Part shown: positions 50,547-61,000 of the stretch, in pieces
How positions within the stretch are numbered: position 1 is the stretch's first letter
How the letters are laid out: each line of letters opens with the position of its first letter
Assembly: GCA_949361645.1 (NCBI GenBank)
Contig: OX442427.1
Span: 8,503,709-8,567,708 of the forward strand
Direction of reading: 5' to 3'
Source: Spongilla lacustris
Lineage: Eukaryota; Porifera; Demospongiae; Spongillida; Spongillidae
Length of the DNA stretch: 64,000 bases
Notes under the pieces: generated by a model
Told to the model about the DNA's origin: nothing
The model's input: the letters and a program-made list of their open reading frames with translations, nothing else
The model's database searches: none
Program-made: the position numbers and the translations under genes

Positions 50547-51438
50547 ATGGATAACGACAGCCTTACACCTCTGCCCAAGCGACCGCGCAACAGAGAGATC
50601 TTGCAGCTTCGTGCAAGCGACTTCCCCCTAAATCTTACTGCACAAATCGCAGGACTCCGGCACTACCTCACGGAACCGTTATCCGCAACCAGGAAGACTG
50701 ATCCGCTCTCGAAAATAACACTCCAAGCGACAGAACGTCGCCTGCTTAGTACGCTTAAATCGCTATTATACCATCACTGCATGCATGCATCTTTTCCCCC
50801 CATTCCTATATATATAATTATATGCATGCAGGCTTCCTCGGTTATACGCACAGCAGGAGATTAAATCCTGACTCGTCTCCGGACTTGACGCAGTGCCAAG
50901 ACCTGGAACTCTTGAGAAGTTTCTTAAAATACATGGAGGTATACTTATTTGCATAATTATATACATACATTCCAGGATGCATGGACATTATATTATACAA
51001 TGCATGCAGGAACAGAGAGGCTCTTCACCAGGGACGCTGGCCACTTATTGCCAAAGCTTTGTTCATGCACTAGCCTTCCTTACGGCAGACCCAGCTCTGT
51101 CAGCAGCGGTCAGGACGTGGCTGGCAAAATTTCAAAAATCAGCTTTTGAGCAACGAGACGTCTCGTGGCAGAGGCTCAAAGCCAAAGGTATATTATATAT
51201 CGTTGTACCATATTTATAGCCCACATTTAACAAAGTCTTTTCTTTTTTTATCATGCATGCATGCATGCATGCACTCTATAGGGAAATGGTTGGTTTGGGG
51301 GGAAGTGATCGATGTTCTCAGATTACAGAAAGAGCTCTACGAATCCGCAGTCTTTGTTCAGCCGAGCCTGGGAGTCGCAAAAGTACGCAGTACTTTTACT
51401 GTACTGCACTATACCCCCTGCGAGGGGCCGCGAATACC
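50547..51438 (+). pseudogene. Tyrosine recombinase, copy 2 (truncated, frameshifted)
   Basis: Exons 50547-50748, 50832-50938, 51010-51187 and 51292-51438 align with exons 1-4 of copies 1 and 3, with the same phases and good GT-AG borders (acceptors TGCATGCAG, TGCATGCAG and CTCTATAG). Exon 3 is exactly 178 bp in all three copies. Exon 4 carries a 2-bp deletion near 51,348-51,355 relative to the paralogues, which shifts the frame. The gene then stops abruptly at 51,438, within the GREY segment that follows the catalytic Arg, where telomere-like DNA begins. The rest of the catalytic domain (Lys hairpin, R box, His and Tyr) is missing. An in-frame upstream ATG (50,517) exists, but 50,547 matches the MENDS start of copy 3. 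It cannot encode an active recombinase. Confidence 0.8.
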
Positions 51439-53347
51439 TTTAGGGTTAGGGTTCGGGTAAGGCACTCATTCTCGCTGAGCGGATTAGCATAAACGCTGAC
51501 GGCAGAGTTGGCTGACAAAAATTTTTATCTCAACAAAACCGCAATATAACAAAATGACTTTCGCAGTTGACACGATGTCCTTCCTATGTCGAACCGGGAG
51601 AGCACTTTGACTGTCCCGCATCCACCGGCAAACCAACGAGCTTGTTCATATGCGCGAATGTTGGGTCCAACATTGCCAGCCAAAAAAAAAAAAAAAAAAA
51701 ACTCTGCCTTAATTCTTTTGTGGGGGAGTAAACACATACGTAACACAATACACATTTATTAAAACAACTTACAAAAAATAATACCTGCACCAGAGGTACC
51801 CTCCCCTTGATCAGCTGACTAGTAAGCTTGGCCAAATTCTTGATTAAACAAATGCCCTGCATATATGCAAACAACACTGCACTTACACGTGTTACAAACC
51901 TTCCCTGCATAAATGCGTGGGGAGAGAGAGACAGTAAACTTATTGTTCATTTCTAACACAATTGTACACAATAATACCTCTGCAACAAAGGCACCCTCAA
52001 GTTTGACGGTCTCCCATCTACCAGCAAAGCTTCTGGAGCATGTTCAGATGCAACAGGGTCCAGCAAAAAAATTCTGTGGTGGCAAGAAAGCATTTTTTTT
52101 CTTCTACCACAGTACAAATTGATTAAACAACTTAATACACACACACACACACACACACACACAAAGATGATACCAATCATACTTACATGAAGCAAACTTA
52201 TCACATAATTCCCTTGCACTCTCACACATCCACACATACAGCAGTTCATTTATTAAATAAATGCACACGTGTGTGTGACTGTGTGTGTGTGTGTGTCCCC
52301 TGCACTAGCACCAGACCGCATGCAGTAAATCCCCAACTAACCCTGGAGCACATGATCACATATGGTCTTGGCTAGATGCCTCCTCCATCACCTTCAGACT
52401 TGACCACTGGTCAGCCCTCAGCTGGGACCGTAAAACGCCCCCCCCCCCCCCCCCCCACCACAGTATTTGTGTAAACTACTGTTTTGTAATAGCCGGAAAC
52501 CCGTGTCCCACAGTGTGGTTGTGCGTTTTTTTACCTTGGCACCTCATACATATGCTCGTATGAAGTATGGAAGGGAGGTCCAGAAAAAAAAAGAGGAACA
52601 AAACAAAGAAAAAAAATGCTTTACCGAAAATATTTTATTGACCTCGAGTTGCCGATTTCAAATGTGCGTGTGTCTGTGCGTGTTGTGCGTGGGTGGGTGT
52701 GTCTGTGTGTGTTGTGTATCACAAAAGGTATTTACCAATTAAATGCCATTCAAGGCTTCAGCTATTAAGACACACGTACAAAATGACTGTTACATCTTTC
52801 CCCTTTCTCTACAAGCATCTTCACTCTTTCTCTTGTGTGCGTGTGCATGTGTGTGACACAGAAGCTAAGTGTTGCTTTACAATCAGTAAGCTATGAACAG
52901 GGTTGCCGAAGGCCAGCTGGCCTGTCAGGTCGGACCCCTAGCCTGTCAGGCCAGACCACGCCCCCTCAATGTACCACCAACTACATGCATGTACTACTTT
53001 ATTTCTACATGTATGCAAACCAATTAAATTCACTTCTTGTGAGATTCAACTATTAAAGTAAGGTGCAATAGTTTTAACACTGTTTGCCCTTATATATACT
53101 ACACTAGCATTGTGTTTATTAGTTATTATTTCAACTTATTCAGTATGAGAAGTAGTTAATTTAAATTGCACACTTTACGTGGCCATCTTAAAGTGGTCTC
53201 GCTAGCCAGACGTACATCGAACTTCAACTGGACTGGGAAGTACATTGGTCAAATAAGAAGGCTGCCCAAGCTGAGATAACAAGGCCTACATTCCTAACTT
53301 AAGCTGTAGCACCTATTCACAATTAAGGCTCACTTAAACACTCAGTA

Positions 53348-53412
<65 letters not shown>

Positions 53413-53844
53413 CTTGGCTTTTATGAATGCTAGGGCCCCGGGTATTTCCAGAAGCCAACAGTTTAGACTTTACCTACACCCCATTTAGCAAGCCTGCCAT
53501 TGGTGAAATACATAAATGGATATTGTTACCCTTTTGGTCAGTCTGCATACTGCCAAATATATAAACAAAGGCCGTTGTTGTTGCAAGCGTGTGTGCGTGC
53601 GTGAGTGCCATGAACACTTACGCGGAAGATCCAAGTATTCTATCGCTGTACAAGGAAGCCCGTTGGGTCCAACAGCTTTGACTTGGAAAGAGTGGTCTGA
53701 GACTGTGGTACCGGTATAGAAAGCGATAGTCAGGTTCGTTGCGTGCGTTCGCATTCACCACAAACACCAGGTGTATAGAATCCAGCCAGGTGTTTTCTGT
53801 ACCTAATCATGTTAAAGACAAGAGAGGCCATCCATCGTAAATAA

Positions 53845-54689
53845 TCTGCACGTGACATCAGTACCCAGGCCCAATTTTCGAACTTAGCAGCAATGACGAC
53901 ACCATGCTAGCCACACAAAAAACGTCCTTTCTCCAACGCTAAGAGCTATTGCTGCGTAGAGCTAGCTCTGATGCACTATGCAGACGACGGGCTGTAGGCT
54001 GACGGGTTTGGTTTGGTCATCGGACCTCGCGTTCCCATGCAGCACCGCGAATAAAAGTGACGAATACAGCCTCACGGATCTCCATAGATGTACCTCTCAC
54101 GCTCGAAACAAAACCTGCTGCCTACGTGGAACAACCACGAGAGACGCTGCACCCGGTATGGCGGCTCTATGAAGAAGCGTTCGGCTGCTACATTTAGGCA
54201 AAGTTTGCACGAAAAGCCATGAATCCCATCAATTTCAATACACGAAGTATTGCGCGCATAATTTTAAACTCATTATCGATGCCAGCCGTTGGTACGTACA
54301 AAACCCCCTGTACTGAGTCACGTGCGTCGAGGGCATTAATAAATTGGGTATACTCAGTAGTCTCGTACCCAGACCCTGATTCCCACAGCTGCGGATGAAT
54401 TACATGCAGCTGTGGGAATTAGGGTCTGGGCACGAGACTATATACACGCGTATTATACTATACCGCTGGCTGCATGCCCCAATACGTACCCCTCCGTGTC
54501 CCCACCCCTCCGTGTCCCCACCCCTCCGTGTCTTGCTGAAAGCCCGGCCGATTTCTTGCAATTTCCTAGCCGCTGGTATATACCTTATCAATATTCAGAT
54601 TTAATTTGGCCGGATAAAAAGTTGCGCGTGCGGCGCATGTGCACGTAAGCGTCCGCGTATATACGCGCTCATCTCTTGTACTGCGTGAG
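53845..54689 (+). promoter_or_regulatory. 5' region of recombinase copy 3
   Basis: It is homologous to 49,845-50,546 (see copy 2), with the CACGTG-containing block at 54,317-54,345. It differs by the 83-bp foldback insertion at 54,358-54,440. Three CCCCTCCGTGTCC repeats lie at about 54,490-54,535, of which copy 2 has two. A TATA-like ATATATAC (about 54,656) lies just upstream of the start codon. Confidence 0.5.
54358..54440. mobile_element. 83-bp foldback MITE in the recombinase promoter region
   Basis: Two ~35-bp arms are inverted copies of one another with two mismatches. The outer ends are TAGTCTCGTACCCAGACC and GGTCTGGGCACGAGACTA, and the arms meet at GCAGCTG palindromic pieces around a short spacer. 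The terminal TA may be the target duplication. Copy 2's upstream region has no equivalent, so it inserted after the two copies separated. It is too small to encode anything. Confidence 0.85.
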
Positions 54690-56608
54690 ATGGAGAACGA
54701 CAGCCAGGCACCTCTGCCCAAGGCCAAGCGACCGCGCAACAGAGAAGTGTTGCAGCTTCCTGCAAGCGACTTCCCTCCAGCTCTTATCACACAACTAACC
54801 GGACTCCGCCGTTATCTCACCGAACCGCTATCCGCAACTCGGAAGACGGATCCGCTCTCGCAGATCACGCTCCAAGCAACAGAACGTCGCTTGCTGAGTA
54901 CGCGGTTATACAGAATGTTATATATACCATGCATGCACTTTAAAAACTAACATACATGCACTTTTTGCATGCAGGCTTCCTCGGTTATACGCACACATCA
55001 AACCCCGACGCGTCTCCGGACTTGATGCAGTGCGCAGATCTGGAGATGCTCAGAACCTTTCTGCAATACATGGAGGTATATATATAATTATAATTATAAT
55101 TTATATATATATATATATATATATAAGTCCAAGCATTATATATACATTCTATATATATAATTAATATACACATGCGTGCGTGCATGCAGGAACACAGGGG
55201 ATCGTCTCCAGGGACGCTGGCCACATATTGCCAGAGCTTCCTACACGCGCTCGCCTTTCTAACGGCTGACGCTGGAGTCCCTGCAGCAGTAAGGTCGTGG
55301 CTGTCTAAATATCAGAAAACCGCTTTCGAACAGAGAGACGTCTCCTGGCAGAGGCTGAAGGCGAGAGGTAGGTATATATATATATATATATATACATGCA
55401 TGCATTTTTCATGCGTGCATGTACACTTTGCATGCAGGGAAGTGGTTGGTTTGGTCGGAGATTTTGGAAGTTCTTAAATTGCAAAAAGAAATGTTCGAGT
55501 CGGCCGAATCAGCCTTCTCCAAGGCCTGGGAAGCTCAGAAATATGCCATCCTTCTTCTATATTGTTCGATCCCCCCCGCACGCGGAAGAGAATACAGAGA
55601 ACTGAAACTCTGTGTAACAGATAGCGATTTACAGCTCTGGGATCCGCCACTCAGAGATTCCAATTGGCTCCTTCTCGCCGCCGACCACGGCAGAGGCCTT
55701 CTTTACGTTGGCGCCCACAAGACTTCGAAGTACACAGGGGTACAACGCATTGAGCTATCCCGGGATGGCTCCACGCACTTGCTCCTGGAACACCTAGTAG
55801 CATTCTCGTGCCGGGAAAGACCTGTCCTTTTGCAGGGAAACGTCCACGACTGGCTTTTCGTGGTACGTTTATGCATGCTTTTTTAAATTTATTGCCACTT
55901 AATTAACGTTCGCTGCGACTTCTTCTTCCATGCGCACAGAACCACGCAGGTCTCCCGTTCGAGTCATCAGACGGTTGGACTAAAGCCATCCAGGCCATCT
56001 TTCTCCAACACAAAAATGTGGCGATTTCAACTAACGCCATCAGAGCGTCCTACGTCACAGATTTATTGAGTGGTGACCCCCAAACGGGAGTTCCCGAACA
56101 TGTACTCAACCAGGTTGCCCGCGCCATGAGGCACTCTAGGGCCGAACAGCTGAGGACGTACGACCGAAGGACGTCCTCGGACAAGGTCGCCCGAGCCGTA
56201 CAGCACACCGCTACACGAGTTGCTACGGCGCTCGACATTCCGGGGCCGTCTTCGTCAACACCGTCCAAAAAAAAGGTTTATCTACCGTCAATCGGTGACA
56301 TCGTCGCACTCGCGGAGGGCTCATCTAGTGACAAAGAACCCGTCATTCTGTTGGGCAAAGTCATGCGTGTCTTACCGGACGTCAAGGAAGTCATGCTCGC
56401 TCATCTGAAGCCTCTACCCAAGAGCAGAAAGACTGCGCCCACCTTTAAACTCACCGTGGGCAAGGACGCTTGGGTCGAACCAATCGACTCACTTGTGTTT
56501 CCTGTAGACGTGGTGTTTGACCACAAGTCATCAACATACACTCTACGCACGCCTTTACGAGATATACATGACCACGTGTTTAATGACAGCGGTTCCGATG
56601 ATGATTGA
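54690..56608 (+). CDS. Tyrosine recombinase, copy 3 (five exons, 526 aa) with extra C-terminal domain
   Basis: The model joins 54690-54897, 54975-55075, 55190-55367, 55438-55862 and 55940-56608. All introns are GT-AG and 64-114 nt long. Exon phases equal those of copies 1 and 2. A basic N-terminus (PKAKRPRNRE) may be a nuclear signal, and residues ~70-165 form the core-binding domain. Catalytic residues visible: Arg ~210 (PPARGREYREL), Lys ~256 (AHKTSKYTG), NAIR with Arg ~339, His ~369 (MRHSRAEQ) and Tyr ~378 (RTYDRR), nine residues after the His. The second-box His is Asn in both full copies. Residues ~415-526 form a separate domain (YLPSIGDIVALAEG, VILLGKVMRV, DAWVEPIDSLVFPVDVVF) that looks like an SH3/Tudor/chromo-type barrel and ends in an acidic tail. 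No disabling change is seen. It is probably a Crypton-like transposase or a captured recombinase. Confidence 0.78.
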
Positions 56609-56973
56609 TTGTAAATGCACATCCATACTTATGCATAAAAGATTCTATCAATTGAAACACTTGTCTTCAAGTCTAAGAGATGCGTGCCACTTCGAGGCCC
56701 TGCCACTCCCCGTTAGTCTGGGGTCCCTACTGATGGCTGCCCCAGATTACTCCCCGTCGACGCGGCCGGCGCCGATGTGGACAACTTAATAGTTCCAATG
56801 ATTATTAACATTTACTACACATAAACATAATATAAATCCATTAAATAAAAATAAAAAAATTCAAGTACAAACTGAAACACATTTTCATCCTTGAGCAGAC
56901 AGTCCTTTCCTGCGCGTAGGAGAGAGACTGGCTGTTATACAACACACACGCACATACCACGTGGGCACAAGCT
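56609..56973 (+). terminator. 3' region of recombinase copy 3 with poly(A) signal
   Basis: AATAAA at 56,844-56,849, about 236 nt after the stop, followed by more AATAAA-like A-rich DNA, is the best poly(A) signal for copy 3. The remainder up to the TATA box of the next gene has no supported feature. Confidence 0.45.
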
Positions 56974-56981
56974 TATAAAAG
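56974..56981 (+). promoter_or_regulatory. TATA box of the SET-like gene
   Basis: TATAAAAG lies 61 nt upstream of the start codon at 57,035, with a CACGTG E-box at 56,958-56,963. The position fits a core promoter with a very short 5' UTR. Confidence 0.55.
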
Positions 56982-57034
56982 CACGCACGCAAACGTGACC
57001 TACCACATGCTTTGTGCCGCGTTTTTCTATAAAA

Positions 57035-57362
57035 ATGTCTGCAAGCGAAGTCTTCGTCTCTTCCTTTTCGCGTACCCTTCGGGTACAACTTGGGACCATG
57101 AGCAGGAACGATGTTCGGCAAACTCTGGAGAGCATAATCGCCCTCTTGACAAGATGGCTGGACACGTTCACCGGTGCGAGAAATAATTATAAATATTAAT
57201 TCGGCCATCATTATATACATGTAGTATTATCGGCCATTACATTAATTTCACTATTAATTTACCTGTTTTCTGCACCAGCTGGTTCTCCTTCAGAAACACC
57301 TCCTGTTCTCAGCAGCTACACTCCATTGGTACATGCTGGTATGTTCCTGCAGAGAGAGAGAG

Positions 57363-57417
<55 letters not shown>

Positions 57418-57507
57418 CAGTATAATACACCTTCGATGCTTACTACAATAGCCGACCAAGTACAACATCCTTCTCCAACACAATCTCTCCCTTCCAATGG
57501 TGTCATA

Positions 57508-57553
<46 letters not shown>

Positions 57554-57812
57554 TTGTGTGTGATACTAAAGAACCATACACATTCTTTGTAACCCCTATC
57601 CATTGATATACATGTATATTAATGTTACCATTACATACATATTTAAAATTAATAGTAAAAAAGCATGTACACAATATAATTAAAAAACAGCAAAGTTGAA
57701 CACATTGTTTCGACCATTTAAACTTACCATTGTAAACTGTTCTCTCCACCAGCTGGTTCTCCTTCACAAACACTCAGCAGCTACACTCCATCGGTATATG
57801 CTGGTATGTTCC

Positions 57813-57882
<70 letters not shown>

Positions 57883-57974
57883 CAGTATAATACACCTTCG
57901 ATGCTTACTACAATAGCCGACCAAGTACAACATCCTTCTCCAACACAATCTCTCCCTTCCAATGGTATGTCATA

Positions 57975-58035
<61 letters not shown>

Positions 58036-61000
58036 TGTGATTGTGTGTGATACTAAAGAACCATACACATTCTTTGTAACCCCTATCCATTGATATACAT
58101 GTATATTAATGTTACCATTACATACATATTTAAAATTAATAGTAAAAAAGCATGTACACAATATAATTAAAAAACAGCAAAGTTGAACACATTGTTTCGA
58201 CCATTTAAACTTACCATTGTAAACTGTTCTCTCCACCAGCTGGTTCTCCTTCACAAACACTCAGCAGCTACACTCCATCGGTATATGCTGGTATGTTCCT
58301 GCAGTGTGTGTGTGTTTGTGTGTGTGACAGTATGATAAACCATACAATAGCCGACCAAGTACAACATCCTTATGGACCCTCACCATCAACACTCTCTGTC
58401 CCTTCCAACGGTATGTCAATACAGTGTGTGTTTTAAGTATGAAGTAAACAACCTGCATGCACATTCTTTCTAACCCCTACCATCCACTGATATATGTGTG
58501 CTGTCAATGTGTGCATGTGAGCGTACAAGTATATATATATATATCACAGGCAATAATAACGTTCAAAGTACCACTTTTAAATATGTATATTCATATAACC
58601 ATTACAATAATGAACATGTACATCAACTATAATAAACGCACAAACACATACATGTACTCTAGATAGAATGGCCCTGGAGTTGGCTCTGATCTGGGTCTAT
58701 CATATGTCTGATTTGTTGTGATGGGCTTAGGCTCCCCCTATGTAGTGTGGCATGTTTAAAGAGACTACATAATTGGATAAAACTCTTTACAACGTAATTA
58801 CATGTATTTGCTTTTGCCACCAGCTGGTACCCCCCGTCCTCCACCAACAGTGGGCCACCATGCCCCTAGGGATCCAGCTGGCCGTCCTCCAAGGCGTCGT
58901 GTGCGTATGGACCTCCCCCTGGAACCTGATTTCCTCTCCAAAGTTGATGTCCTAGTACAACGGGGGAAGAAGGACCACCCTGACTGGATAGAGACCCTCA
59001 ATGGACACCTGTCAAGCAGAGTTCACCCATTTGCCAACAACGCGAGGGACATGCTTGACAGGTGTCCACAACCCGCCAATGCCCAGGAAGCGATGGTGCA
59101 GGTCACCTCGCTTCTGACACTCCCCAACGTAGTCAGGGCATTGGCGTGGATACGAATTGGCCAGCTGATGGTCACCCTTTCTCTGAAAACAGCAGATATG
59201 GTCTCTACCTGTGCAGAGGCAGAGAGGGGTCTGTACCATCAGCTGGTCAACGAATGCTCTGCGGGAGGATGTGCCACCTGCCAGGCTTGTGATTTTACCA
59301 TCAACCATCCACCTTGCGGTGGAGTACAGTTCACCTTCAAAGTGGTCCGCACAGAGTTCACCAATGTGTCACACACCCACTTTGAAGCGTGCAAACGGCT
59401 CTACCGCAAGGTGGATATAACTACACCCCTGGCGATGTCGGGCCTTGTGCCCCCTTCATCAATAAAGGCCTTAGTAGCCGAATCCACCCCCAACATCGTG
59501 GCTGAAGTAGGTACTCCCCCCCCCGGTACTCCCCCCCCAGTGGCTGATGTATCCCCAGTGGCTGATGTACCCCCAGTGGCTGATGTACCCCCAGAGGCTG
59601 ATGTACCCCCAGTGGCTGATGTACCCCCAGTGGCTGATGTACCCCCAGTGGCTGATGTACCCCCAGTGGCTGATGTACCCCCAGCTGATGTACCCCCAGT
59701 GGCTGATGTACCCCCAGTGGCTGATGTACCACCAGTGGCTGATGTAGGTAGTCCCCCCCTCCCCACCACAGTGGAAGTTGAAGATATGGAGGCAGACACC
59801 CCCCTCGACAGTGGCATGAACACCACCTTTGCACTGCTCGAGGGAAAGGACCCCTCCACGGCTGTCCACTATGTGGATGGGGATGGGGGACACCTCGTAG
59901 GGGACTTCTTCCCTCAGCTGCTACAGTATGCTAGGAGGCATAGGGTTCCCTGCCAAACTGTTCAGCCACATGGCCTGACTCTGGTGCCCTTTCGTGAGTA
60001 CCAGGACGATGCACCAGAGTTGGGTCATGTATACCATCTGGAGCTGAACAGCGGCAGCATGGCAGGGGGAAGCAGGTCATCATATGCCAACACAGCAACC
60101 AGGGTTGTGGTGCCCTTCGGGTATCACGCCCTGGTGCATGCCAGAAAATGTATGGCGACCAGCACCACTGTCACCGTGGTAGCTATGGGTGTAGATGGAA
60201 GGGGGGGAAGGCTCCTAGTGGAGCTATTTGTGGACAATGGTCTGGCGTCAACTGGGGAGGAAAGAATAAGAGCTGGCCTGAGCTATCCAACCCTCCGTGC
60301 ACCAACGAGATATGTGCGTGCCTACGAGGCGGCACAGAGGAACGGCGTCGGCCTGCACCAATACTACCTTGTGGACGACGAGGTGCTCCCAGGTGCACTG
60401 AAGCAAAAACTTCAGATTCTGGGAGCAACCGTCACGCACACAACATCTATAAATAACATCAAGTGCGTTGTTGTCAATGAGAACACATACCTCAACGAGT
60501 GTCATGTGTTGGAGATGACGTCCACCATACCAGGTGCAGGCATGGCCGCCTTCCTGCGCCCCACACCACCCGATAGGCATGCATATGTCATCCCAGAAGG
60601 AGCCCGTATTTGCCTGTACTCTGACCAACTTGTCAATGAGGCAGAACAGGTAAATACGGACTACCTGCTGGTAAGGGAGGCATATGGAAGGAAGGCATGG
60701 AATCCCCTGGTCCCAGACGGTGCCAACTTTGGGCGGCTAGTGAATCAGGGTGGTCTGGAGGAAGGGCTAAAGGCACTGGTGGCATCGTGTGATGTTACAC
60801 GTGGGTCCGTTCGCTTCAGTGCCGGAGATGCAGAAATTGTGTTTATGGCTAAGAGCAACGTGACTTATAAATATAAATACAACAACCTTGCCACCATGGG
60901 GAGGAAGCACCAGCTGGAGGTCGTAGCTTCAAAGACAATCACCTCATCCAGTACCCATGCCATAGAACTGCTGGGCAACTATGGCATTGGGTACTGGATA

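Larger units (their letters stand above)
46087..51438 (+). repeat. Tandem unit 1: telomere-like block, MITE, CA tracts, recombinase copy 2
   Basis: The unit starts with nine TTAGGG repeats followed by TAAGGCACTTATTTCTC and a ~300-bp block (CTGAGCGGATCAGCAT, TTGACACACGATGTCC). The same block, shorter, begins unit 2 at 51,439. Further shared landmarks are AACCCGTATCCCACAGTGT (48,425; unit 2 at about 52,498), ACAAGCATCTTCACTCTTT (48,611 and 52,811), ATTCTATCGCTGTACAAGGA (49,554 and 53,637) and the recombinase itself (50,547 and 54,690). The unit is about 5.35 kb and is cut inside recombinase exon 4. Confidence 0.7.
51439..56640 (+). repeat. Tandem unit 2: telomere-like block through recombinase copy 3
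   Basis: It begins TTTAGGGTTAGGGTTCGGG (51,439-51,457) and TAAGGCACTCATTCTCGC, the same block as at 46,141-46,200. The match continues through CTGAGCGGATTAGCAT and TTGACACGATGTCC, then weakens. The unit-1 MITE is absent. 51,650-53,600 has AT-rich and CA-rich DNA, a poly-A run at 51,682-51,700, a poly-C run at 52,438-52,456 and (CA)n at 53,350-53,410, with no supported gene. Confidence 0.7.

Noticed and set aside
58802..58823. ATG at 58,802 as the start of the SET-like protein
   Set aside because: The segment before 58,824 is a good intron end (TTTTGCCACCAG) and the phase matches the upstream exons, so the start is 57,035.
59401..59893. Long minus-strand frames rich in GTSATG or GVHQPL across 59.4-59.9 kb
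   Set aside because: Shadows of the VADVPP coding repeat on the opposite strand.
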